NCBI RefSeq assembly: GCF_010731875.1
Contig: NZ_AP022595.1
Location: 4,464,001 to 4,528,000 of the forward strand
DNA from: Mycolicibacterium sarraceniae
Lineage (GTDB): Bacteria > Actinomycetota > Actinomycetes > Mycobacteriales > Mycobacteriaceae
Reading direction: 5' to 3'
DNA: 64,000 nucleotides
A model generated the notes under the pieces. The model was not told the origin of the DNA and did not search any database. It saw nothing but the letters and a program-made list of their open reading frames with translations. This document shows, piece by piece, positions 57,240 through 64,000 of the stretch; the stretch's first letter is position 1, and each line of letters opens with the position of its first letter. The position numbers were made by a program, and so were the translations under genes.

Positions 57240-57357
57240 CGCCGTAGACCTGCCCACCTGTACGTCAGCTGGCTGCCGGATCTGCGCCGCCGGAACAGCT
57301 CACCGGTGGACTCTCGCAGTTCGAACGCCAGCTCCTTGATCTGAGGAGCCCCATTTC

Positions 57358-59031
57358 ATGAGTCAGCCGACCAAGGCCGCGCCGAAGCGTCCCAAGGGTG
57401 AGGGCCAGTGGGCCCTGGGCTACCGCGAGCCGCTCAACGCCAACGAGCAGAGCAAGAAGGACGACAACCCGCTCAACGTGCGGGAGCGTATCGAGAACAA
57501 CTACGCCAAGAACGGTTTCGAGAGCATCGACAAGGGCGACTTGCGGGGTCGTTTCCGCTGGTGGGGGCTCTACACGCAGCGCAAGCCCGGCTATGACGGC
57601 AGTTGGACCGGTGACGAGAACACCGACATGCTCGAAGACGAGTTCTTTATGCTGCGAGTCCGCAGCGACGGTGGTGCGCTGACCACCGCGGCGCTGCGCA
57701 CCCTCGGCGATATTTCGACGAAGTTCGCCCGCGACACCGCCGATATCAGCGACCGCGAGAACGTGCAGTACCACTGGATTCGGGTCGAGGACATGCCAGA
57801 GATCTGGCGCCGGCTCGACGAGGTCGGCCTGCAGACCACCGAAGCGTGCGGCGACTGCCCACGCGTAGTGCTGGGCTCGCCGCTGGCCGGTGAATCGCTC
57901 GACGAGGTGATCGACGGCACGCCCGCGATCGACGAGATCGTCAAGCGTTACATCGGCAAAAAGGAGTACTCGAACCTCCCCCGCAAGTTCAAGACCGCCA
58001 TCAGCGGCCTGCAGGACGTGGTGCACGAGGTCAACGACGTCGCCTTCATCGGGGTCAACCACCCCGAGCACGGCCCCGGTTTTGATCTGTGGGTGGGAGG
58101 CGGGTTGTCCACCAACCCGATGCTGGGCCAGCGCGTCGGCGCCTGGGTGCCGATCGATGAGGTGCCCGATGTCTGGGAGGGCGTCGTCAGCGTGTTCCGC
58201 GACTACGGCTACCGCCGGCTGCGCGCCAAGGCGCGGCTGAAGTTCCTGGTCAAGGACTGGGGTATCGAAAAGTTCCGGGAAGTTCTGGAGACCGAATACC
58301 TGAAGCGTCCGCTGATCGACGGGCCCGCACTGGAGCCCGTCGCCCGGCCGATCGACCACGTCGGTGTGCAGCGGCTCAAGAACGGGCTCAACGCGGTCGG
58401 CGTCGCACCGATCGCGGGACGCGTCTCCGGCACGATCCTGACCAAGGTCGCCGACCTCGCCGAGGCCGCCGGGTCGGGCCGGGTCCGGTTCACCCCGTAC
58501 CAGAAGCTGATCATCCTCGACGTCCCCGATGACAAGCTGGACGAGCTGCGCAGCGGCCTCGATGCGCTCGGCTTGCCGTCGACACCGTCGCATTGGCGAC
58601 GAAACCTGATGGCCTGCACCGGAATCGAGTTCTGCAAACTCAGCTTCGCCGAAACTAGAGTGCGCGCCCAGAGCCTGGTGCCCGACCTGGAGAAGCGGCT
58701 AGAGGACATCAACTCCGAGCTCGACGTGCCGGTCACGGTCAATATCAATGGCTGCCCGAACTCCTGCGCCCGTATTCAGATCGCCGATATCGGCTTCAAG
58801 GGCCAGATGGTTGACGACGGTAACGGCCCCGAGGAAGGGTTCCAGGTCCACCTGGGCGGCAGCCTCGGCCTGGACAGCGGTTTCGGCCGCAAGTTGCGGC
58901 AGCACAAGGTGCTCTCCACCGAGCTCGGCGACTACATCGAGCGGGTCGTGCGCAACTTCGTGAAACAAAGACACGAGGGAGAGCGTTTCGCTCAGTGGGC
59001 TGTACGAGCGGAAGAAGATGATTTGCGATGA
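57358..59031 (+). CDS. sirA: Ferredoxin-dependent sulfite reductase (SirA/NirA)
   Basis: 557 residues. Reduces sulfite to sulfide with six electrons from ferredoxin. The siroheme and 4Fe-4S ligands are Cys420 and Cys426 (ACTGIEFC) and Cys466 and Cys470 (NGCPNSC). The active-site basic residues are in DRENVQYHWIR and YRRLRAKARLKFLVKDWG. ATG 57358 with GAGGAG RBS. It overlaps cysH by four bases (ATGA). First structural gene of the sulfate reduction operon and probably controlled by the polycysteine leader. Confidence 0.95.
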   Translation: MSQPTKAAPKRPKGEGQWALGYREPLNANEQSKKDDNPLNVRERIENNYAKNGFESIDKGDLRGRFRWWGLYTQRKPGYDGSWTGDENTDMLEDEFFMLRVRSDGGALTTAALRTLGDISTKFARDTADISDRENVQYHWIRVEDMPEIWRRLDEVGLQTTEACGDCPRVVLGSPLAGESLDEVIDGTPAIDEIVKRYIGKKEYSNLPRKFKTAISGLQDVVHEVNDVAFIGVNHPEHGPGFDLWVGGGLSTNPMLGQRVGAWVPIDEVPDVWEGVVSVFRDYGYRRLRAKARLKFLVKDWGIEKFREVLETEYLKRPLIDGPALEPVARPIDHVGVQRLKNGLNAVGVAPIAGRVSGTILTKVADLAEAAGSGRVRFTPYQKLIILDVPDDKLDELRSGLDALGLPSTPSHWRRNLMACTGIEFCKLSFAETRVRAQSLVPDLEKRLEDINSELDVPVTVNINGCPNSCARIQIADIGFKGQMVDDGNGPEEGFQVHLGGSLGLDSGFGRKLRQHKVLSTELGDYIERVVRNFVKQRHEGERFAQWAVRAEEDDLR

Positions 59032-59741
59032 GCATTGGGGTGGGTGAATTGACGGAGGCTGACCTACGGGAGCTTGCCGAACGGGGCGCCGCGGAGCTGG
59101 ATGGCGCCAGCGCAGTCGAGCTGCTGGCCTGGGCCGACAAACACTTCGGCGGGGAATACGTGGTGGCCTCCAACATGCAGGATGCGGTGCTGGTCGACAT
59201 GGCGGCCAAGGTGCGCCCCGGCGTTGACGTGTTATTCCTGGACACCGGCTATCACTTCGCCGAGACCATCGGCACCCGCGACGCGGTCGAGGCCGTCTAC
59301 GACATCCACGTCGTCAACGTCACCCCCGAGCACAGCGTCGCCGAGCAGGACCAGCTGATGGGCAAGGACCTGTTCGCTAGTAACCCGACCGAGTGCTGCC
59401 GGCTGCGTAAGGTGACCCCCCTGCGCACGGCGCTGCAGGGATATACCGCCTGGGTCACCGGCATCCGCCGGGTCGAGGCTCCCACCCGCGCCAATGCGCC
59501 CCTGATCAGCTTCGACGAGGCATTCACGCTGGTGAAGATCAATCCGCTCGCCGCGTGGACCGACGAGGATATGGACGCCTACATCCAGGCCAACGGCGTG
59601 CTGGTGAATCCGCTTGTGGAGGAAGGCTATCCGTCGATCGGCTGCGCGCCGTGCACGGCCAAGCCGCTCGAGGGCGCCGACCCGCGCAGCGGTCGCTGGC
59701 AGGGCCAGTCGAAAACCGAATGCGGTCTTCACGTTTCGTGA
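59028..59741 (+). CDS. cysH: APS reductase (phosphoadenylyl/adenylyl-sulfate reductase)
   Basis: 237 residues. Reduces adenosine 5'-phosphosulfate to sulfite with thioredoxin. The iron-sulfur type is shown by Cys123-Cys124 (ECCRLRK) and Cys206/Cys209 (GCAPC), and the catalytic Cys232 is in the C-terminal ECGLH. These mark it as an APS reductase carrying a 4Fe-4S cluster, not a PAPS reductase. ATG 59028 overlaps the sirA stop; its own stop overlaps the next gene. Confidence 0.95.
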   Translation: MSIGVGELTEADLRELAERGAAELDGASAVELLAWADKHFGGEYVVASNMQDAVLVDMAAKVRPGVDVLFLDTGYHFAETIGTRDAVEAVYDIHVVNVTPEHSVAEQDQLMGKDLFASNPTECCRLRKVTPLRTALQGYTAWVTGIRRVEAPTRANAPLISFDEAFTLVKINPLAAWTDEDMDAYIQANGVLVNPLVEEGYPSIGCAPCTAKPLEGADPRSGRWQGQSKTECGLHVS

Positions 59742-60442
59742 GGCTCATCCTGACGGCGCACGGTAGCGCCGATCCGCGCTCCTCGGCCACCACTCACGCG
59801 GTAGCCGAGCATATCCGCGCGCTGCGGCCCGAGCTGGATGTGCAGGTGGCGTTCTGCGAACAGAATTCGCCGAACCTTCGTGACGCCCTGCGCATCCAGG
59901 ACGGTCCGGCCGTCGTCGCGCCACTGTTGCTGGCCAGTGCCTACCACGCCCGCGCCGATATTCCGGCGATGATCGCTGACGCCGATGCCGACGTGATTCA
60001 GGCCGAAACGCTTGGCGAAGATCCGCGCCTGCTGACCGTACTGCGGGAACGGCTGGCCGAGCACCGGATTCATCGATACGAGCGGGGTCTGGGCGTGCTG
60101 GTGGTTGCGGTCGGCTCCTCGCACGCCAGCGCCAATGCCCGTACCGCAGCGCTCGCCGACACGCTGGCTCGCGGGACGCGGTGGTCCGGGGTGCAGGTGG
60201 CTTACGCCACCGGACCGCACCCGTCGGTGCTCGACGGAGCCGACCTCCTGCGCGGCAAGGGCGCACGGCGGATTGTCGTGGCGCCCTGGTTCATTGCACC
60301 GGGACGCATCACCGACCGAGTGGCGGCCATTGCGGACACCGCAGGCATGTCAATGGTCGCGCCACTGGGCGCGCATCCGCTGGTGGCCGAGACAGTACTC
60401 GACCGCTTCGATCACGCACTGGCCGCCAGAGCCGCCGCCTAG
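59738..60442 (+). CDS. Sirohydrochlorin ferrochelatase-like protein (CbiX/SirB)
   Basis: 234 residues with two copies of the CbiX-type chelatase fold: [27 protein letters not shown]...[13 protein letters not shown] and [29 protein letters not shown]. The His in AHGSAD is the expected metal ligand. Iron insertion into sirohydrochlorin would make siroheme for the adjacent SirA. GTG 59738 overlaps the cysH stop (GTGA); an ATG at 59720 is an alternative. The 3' end overlaps the convergent cysA by four bases. Confidence 0.88.
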   Translation: MRLILTAHGSADPRSSATTHAVAEHIRALRPELDVQVAFCEQNSPNLRDALRIQDGPAVVAPLLLASAYHARADIPAMIADADADVIQAETLGEDPRLLTVLRERLAEHRIHRYERGLGVLVVAVGSSHASANARTAALADTLARGTRWSGVQVAYATGPHPSVLDGADLLRGKGARRIVVAPWFIAPGRITDRVAAIADTAGMSMVAPLGAHPLVAETVLDRFDHALAARAAA

Positions 60443-61476
60443 CGGGCAACGACCTCGCTCCGGGCGATCTGCACTTCACCGGCGATCGGCGGCACCCGGG
60501 TGGCCCGCACGTACACGGTGTCCCCCTCTTTGAGCCCCAGCGCCTCAGCGTCACCACGGGTGATCTGCGCAGTGAACGGCGCACCGTTGGTGGCGCTGGT
60601 CAATTCCACTCGGACCTCGAAACCCAGATACACGACCCGGTCGATGGTGGCCCGGGTGACCCCGGTGGATTCCGCGGTACCGTCGCCCGCAGCGATCGCC
60701 ATCTCCGGGTTACGGCCCACCCGAATATCGTGCGGGCGCACCAGGATCCCGTTGAGCGATGACACCGTGCCCAGAAACGACATCACGAACGCGTTGGCCG
60801 GGCTGTCGTAGACGGCGGTCGGCGAGCCGACCTGCTCGACGCGCCCCTTGTTGAGGACGGCGATCCGGTCGGCGACGTCCAGTGCCTCGGCCTGGTCGTG
60901 GGTGACGAGCACCGTGGTGACATGCACCTCGTCGTGTAGCCGGCGCAGCCACGCCCGCAGATCCTCGCGGACCTTGGCGTCCAGCGCCCCGAATGGCTCA
61001 TCAAGCAGGAGCACCTCCGGATCGACGGCCAGCGCCCGAGCCAACGCCATCCGCTGGCGCTGGCCGCCGGAAAGCTGGTTGGGATACCGGTTTTGGAAGC
61101 CGGCCAGCCCGACCACCTCGAGCAGGTTGTCGACCTTGTCCTTAATCTCGGCCTTCGGCTTCTTGCGGATCTTGAGCCCGAACGCGACGTTATCGCGCAC
61201 GGACAGGTGTTTGAACGCCGCGTAGTGCTGAAAAACGAAGCCGATGCCGCGCCGCTGCGGGGGGACGTTGGTGACGTCACGCCCGTTGATGGTGATCGTG
61301 CCGCTGTCGGGCTGATCCAGCCCGGCGATGGCGCGCAGCAGCGTGGACTTGCCCGATCCACTAGGCCCCAGTAGGGCGGTCAACGAACCGGCGGGGACCA
61401 CGAAATCGACATTGTCCAGGGCGGCAAAATCGCCGTAGCGCTTGTTGGCACCCGTCACGGTAATCGCATTTGTCAT
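60439..61476 (-). CDS. cysA: Sulfate/thiosulfate ABC transporter ATPase CysA
   Basis: 345 residues. Walker [10 protein letters not shown] at 37-45, Q-loop Gln83, signature LSGGQ at 135-139, Walker B LLLDEP at 156-161, and a C-terminal TOBE-like regulatory domain ([11 protein letters not shown]...[10 protein letters not shown]). Drives sulfate import with CysT, CysW and SubI. ATG 61476 with AGGAGAACG RBS. Last gene of the subI-cysT-cysW-cysA operon. Confidence 0.95.
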   Translation of the reverse strand: MTNAITVTGANKRYGDFAALDNVDFVVPAGSLTALLGPSGSGKSTLLRAIAGLDQPDSGTITINGRDVTNVPPQRRGIGFVFQHYAAFKHLSVRDNVAFGLKIRKKPKAEIKDKVDNLLEVVGLAGFQNRYPNQLSGGQRQRMALARALAVDPEVLLLDEPFGALDAKVREDLRAWLRRLHDEVHVTTVLVTHDQAEALDVADRIAVLNKGRVEQVGSPTAVYDSPANAFVMSFLGTVSSLNGILVRPHDIRVGRNPEMAIAAGDGTAESTGVTRATIDRVVYLGFEVRVELTSATNGAPFTAQITRGDAEALGLKEGDTVYVRATRVPPIAGEVQIARSEVVAR

Positions 61477-61498
61477 GAAAGTCGTTCTCCTCGTTCGA

Positions 61499-62311
61499 TT
61501 ACTCGCTGGCCTTGGTGCGGCGGGCATCCAGAACCACCTGGACGACCAGCACCAGCACCGCGACACCCATCAGCAGCGTCGAGACGGCGTACGCGCCGTA
61601 CTCGGCACCACGGCTATAGCGATCAGAAACCAGCAAGGTCAGCGTCTGTGACGTGCCGGGCAGGTTGGACGACACCATGATCACCGCGCCGTACTCGCCC
61701 AGGGTTCGAGCGATGGTGAGCACGATGCCGTAGGTGAGACCCCATCGGATTGATGGCAGCGTGATCCGCCAGAATGTCTGCCACCAGCTGGATCCCAGGG
61801 TGGCTGCCGCCTGTTCCTGGTCGGTACCGAGTTCGTGCAGAACTGGTTCGACCTCGCGGATCACGAACGGCACAGTGACGAAGATGCTGGCCAGCACGAT
61901 ACCGGGCAGCCCGAAGATGATCTTGAACCCGAGGCTGTTCTCCACGAATCCGAACAGTCCGGCGGAACCCCACAGCAGGATGAGTGCCACCCCCACGACC
62001 ACCGGTGAGACCGCGAACGGCAGATCGATGACTGCCTGCAACGCCGCCTTACCGCGGAACTTGTTGCGGGCCAGTACCAGTGCCGTCGGTATCCCGAAGA
62101 GCACATTGAGCGGTACCACGATCGCCACGACGATCAGCGACAGCTGCAGTGCGGAGATCGCGGCCGGCGTGGTGATGGACGCGACGAACTCGCCGAATCC
62201 AGGAGCAAAGGTACGCCACAGGATCAGGCCGACCGGCACGATCACCAGTACCGCGACGTACGCCAACGCAACGTAGCGGACGAGGTAGCGCACCGCGGGA
62301 GACAGATTCAC
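61499..62311 (-). CDS. cysW: Sulfate ABC transporter permease CysW
   Basis: 270 residues with about six membrane helices. The EAA loop contacting CysA is [32 protein letters not shown], followed by the CysW/CysT-type [19 protein letters not shown]. The GTG at 62311 overlaps the cysT stop by four bases. Confidence 0.94.
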   Translation of the reverse strand: MNLSPAVRYLVRYVALAYVAVLVIVPVGLILWRTFAPGFGEFVASITTPAAISALQLSLIVVAIVVPLNVLFGIPTALVLARNKFRGKAALQAVIDLPFAVSPVVVGVALILLWGSAGLFGFVENSLGFKIIFGLPGIVLASIFVTVPFVIREVEPVLHELGTDQEQAAATLGSSWWQTFWRITLPSIRWGLTYGIVLTIARTLGEYGAVIMVSSNLPGTSQTLTLLVSDRYSRGAEYGAYAVSTLLMGVAVLVLVVQVVLDARRTKASE

Positions 62312-63189
62312 GTCGCCAGCTCCTCCCGCTTCGCCGCGCGCGAACCGATGGTCCGCAGCACCAGCAGCACGACGAACGAGAGCACCAGCAGCACAATGGA
62401 AATGGCCGCCGCACCGGTCCGGTCGTCATTCTCGATCAACGTCCGGATCCACTGCGAGGACACCTCGGTCTCCCCTGGCACCGCACCGCCGATCAGCACC
62501 ACTGAACCGAATTCCCCGATCGCGCGCGAGAACGCCAGCCCCGCACCGGACAGCAGCGAAGGCAGCAACGCCGGCAGGATCACCTTCGTGAAGATGACGA
62601 AGTTGGTCGCCCCCAGCGAGGCGGCGGCCTGCTCGACCTCATGGTCGAGTTCGAGCAGGACCGGCTGGACGGAACGCACCACGAACGGCAGCGTGACGAA
62701 TAGAAGTGCCACGCCGACACCCCATTTGGTGTGCTGGAGATGTAGATCGATCGGGCTGTTGGGCCCGTAGAGAGCCAGCATGACCAGGCTCGCCACGATG
62801 GTGGGCAACGCGAAAGGCAGGTCGATCACCGCATCGACCAACCGTTTGCCCGGGAAGTCGTCTCGGGTCAATACCCAGGCGACGAGCAGTCCGAACACCG
62901 CATTGATCAGCGTGACCCCGATCGAGATCGTCAGCGTCACTCGAAAAGATTCCAGGGCGGCGTTCGAGCTGATCGTCAGCCAGAACGCGTGCCATCCCCC
63001 CTTAGCCGACTGCCACACGATCGCGGCAAGCGGCAAAAGGACGATCACACTCAACCAGATCGACGCTGCCCCAACGCGCAAGCTCGTCGTGCCATGCCGG
63101 CGGCCGACGCGGGACGGCCCGCCCGAGCCCCCGTTCGGGGTGAGCTCGGGCCGGACCGCCTGCGGGTTTGGCGTGGTAGCTGCTGTCAT
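62308..63189 (-). CDS. cysT: Sulfate ABC transporter permease CysT
   Basis: 293 residues, six helices after a cytoplasmic N-terminus. The permease motifs [21 protein letters not shown] and the EAA loop HEVEQAAASLGATNFVIFTKVILPALLPSLLSG are present, then FSRAIGEFGSVVLIGGAVPGETEVS. ATG 63189 overlaps the subI stop (ATGA). It pairs with CysW to form the transmembrane channel. Confidence 0.95.
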   Translation of the reverse strand: MTAATTPNPQAVRPELTPNGGSGGPSRVGRRHGTTSLRVGAASIWLSVIVLLPLAAIVWQSAKGGWHAFWLTISSNAALESFRVTLTISIGVTLINAVFGLLVAWVLTRDDFPGKRLVDAVIDLPFALPTIVASLVMLALYGPNSPIDLHLQHTKWGVGVALLFVTLPFVVRSVQPVLLELDHEVEQAAASLGATNFVIFTKVILPALLPSLLSGAGLAFSRAIGEFGSVVLIGGAVPGETEVSSQWIRTLIENDDRTGAAAISIVLLVLSFVVLLVLRTIGSRAAKREELAT

Positions 63190-64000
63190 CCAGTGGCCTG
63201 CTTGTAGATCTTGGTGATGGAGCCATTGTCCTTATCGAACAGCGCCGGATCCACCTTGCTCCAGCCACCGAGGTCAGCGATTGTCCAGAGCTTCTGCGGG
63301 GCCGGGAAGTCGGTAGCGAAATCAGCGGCAACCGCGGGATCGACCGGACGGAATCCGGCCTGGGCCCAGAGCTTCTGCCCTTCCGGGGTGTACAGGAAGT
63401 TGTTCAGCGCGGTCGCCTTGTCGACGTGGGCACCGGTGGTCACCACCGCGACGGGGTTCTCGATCTTGAACGTCTGCGGCGGGTTGATGTGCTCGACCGG
63501 CTTGCCCTGACGCTCGGTGTTGATCGCCTCGTTCTCGTAGCTGATCAGAACGTCACCGGTGCCCTGCAGGAACACGTCGGTGGCCTCCCGGCCGGAGCCC
63601 GGGCGGGTCTTGACGTGATCCTTGACCAGCTTGGCGACGAAGTCCAGACCAGCCGCGTCGTCCTGACCACCGTTGCTCTTGGCGGCGTAGGGAGCCAACA
63701 GATTCCACTTGGCCGAGCCGGAGCTCAGCGGACTCGGGGTGACAACCTCGAGGCCCGGCTGCAGCAGGTCGTCCCAGTCCTTGATGTTCTTCGGGTTGCC
63801 CTTACGAACAACCAGAGAAACAACCGAACCGAACGGGATGCCCTTGGTGGTGGACTTGTTCCAATCAGCGGAGACCTTGTTCGCCTTCACCAGGCGGGTG
63901 ACGTCCGGCTCGACCGAGAAATTGACGATATCGGCCGGCTTGCCGTCAACCACGCCGCGGGACTGGTCACCGGAGGCACCGTAAGACGTCGTCACCGCGA
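63186..64000 (-). CDS. subI: Sulfate-binding lipoprotein SubI, C-terminal part (runs off right edge)
   Basis: The frame is open from the right edge to 63186, giving the last 271 residues. It reads DIVNFSVEPDVTRLV, GIPFGSVVSLVVRKGNPKNIKDWDDLLQPGLEVVTPSPLSSGSAKWNLLAPYA, FLQGTGDVLISYENEAI and the closing KLWTIADLGGWSKVDPALFDKDNGSI. This is the sulfate-binding protein (Sbp/CysP) family, with the PxxSSGSAKW anion-binding loop. The signal and lipobox lie beyond the window. Its stop overlaps cysT. Confidence 0.94.
   Translation of the reverse strand, partial: AVTTSYGASGDQSRGVVDGKPADIVNFSVEPDVTRLVKANKVSADWNKSTTKGIPFGSVVSLVVRKGNPKNIKDWDDLLQPGLEVVTPSPLSSGSAKWNLLAPYAAKSNGGQDDAAGLDFVAKLVKDHVKTRPGSGREATDVFLQGTGDVLISYENEAINTERQGKPVEHINPPQTFKIENPVAVVTTGAHVDKATALNNFLYTPEGQKLWAQAGFRPVDPAVAADFATDFPAPQKLWTIADLGGWSKVDPALFDKDNGSITKIYKQATG

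Noticed and set aside
57240..57357. Cobalamin, SAM or other metabolite riboswitch before sirA
   Set aside because: No consensus boxes were seen; the polycysteine peptide explains regulation better.
57265..58593. 442-codon minus-strand frame over sirA
   Set aside because: Antisense to sirA with its four cluster cysteines; no independent evidence.

Overview
The window is high-GC actinobacterial DNA, and gene content and order place it in Mycobacteriaceae. Several runs are ordered as I remember them from Mycobacterium tuberculosis: hisS/MBL hydrolase/cyclophilin/relA/apt/lipoprotein/secF/secD/yajC; gabT and the carboxylic acid reductase (FadD9 type) near ruvCAB; yebC; dnaG/dgt; glyS/smtB/zur; uppS/recO/(amiA2)/era/ybeY/phoH; rsmE/dnaJ2/hrcA; and hemW/sirA/cysH/chelatase/cysA-cysW-cysT-subI. 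I read it as an environmental or opportunistic Mycobacterium/Mycolicibacterium. All calls come from reading the sequence and from memory of families; no search was run.

Layout. 1-1.6 kb: end of a secreted-protein gene and decayed remnants (urtA, DUF732) around one intact hypothetical gene. 1.6-14.4 kb: a mostly minus-strand housekeeping block (hisS, relA, apt, peptide-binding lipoprotein, secF-secD-yajC) with two plus-strand cyclophilins. 14.5-25 kb: accessory metabolism (nitroreductase, gabT, aminobutyraldehyde-type dehydrogenase, carboxylic acid reductase, TetR/PhyH pair) mixed with broken P450, hydrolase and GGDEF genes. 25-29 kb: ruvC-ruvA-ruvB chained by 4-bp overlaps to a short membrane-protein gene, then yebC, fragments and tRNA-Asn. 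29-44.4 kb: dnaG, dgt, a TPM protein, glyS divergent from smtB-zur, uppS, recO, a collapsed amiA2, and era through phoH. 44.5-53 kb: SnoaL/P450 pair with a damaged LuxR-type regulator, rsmE, dnaJ2-hrcA and a TrcRS-like two-component pair. 53.3-64 kb: a SulP-carbonic anhydrase fusion, hemW, and the sulfur assimilation region.

The sulfur genes form one functional unit. CysA/CysW/CysT/SubI import sulfate, CysH reduces APS to sulfite, SirA reduces sulfite to sulfide, and the CbiX-type chelatase can supply siroheme for SirA. A small reading frame ending Cys-Thr-Cys-Cys-Cys-Leu-Ala before sirA looks like a cysteine-sensing attenuator peptide.

The other theme is gene decay. About ten remnants can be recognised (urtA, DUF732, two P450/hydrolase pieces, a GGDEF protein without its GGDEF motif, two or three TetR tails, an ABC permease tail, amiA2, the LuxR N-terminus). 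They sit in the gaps between intact conserved genes. I found no CRISPR array, rRNA, insertion sequence, prophage or obvious new defence system.
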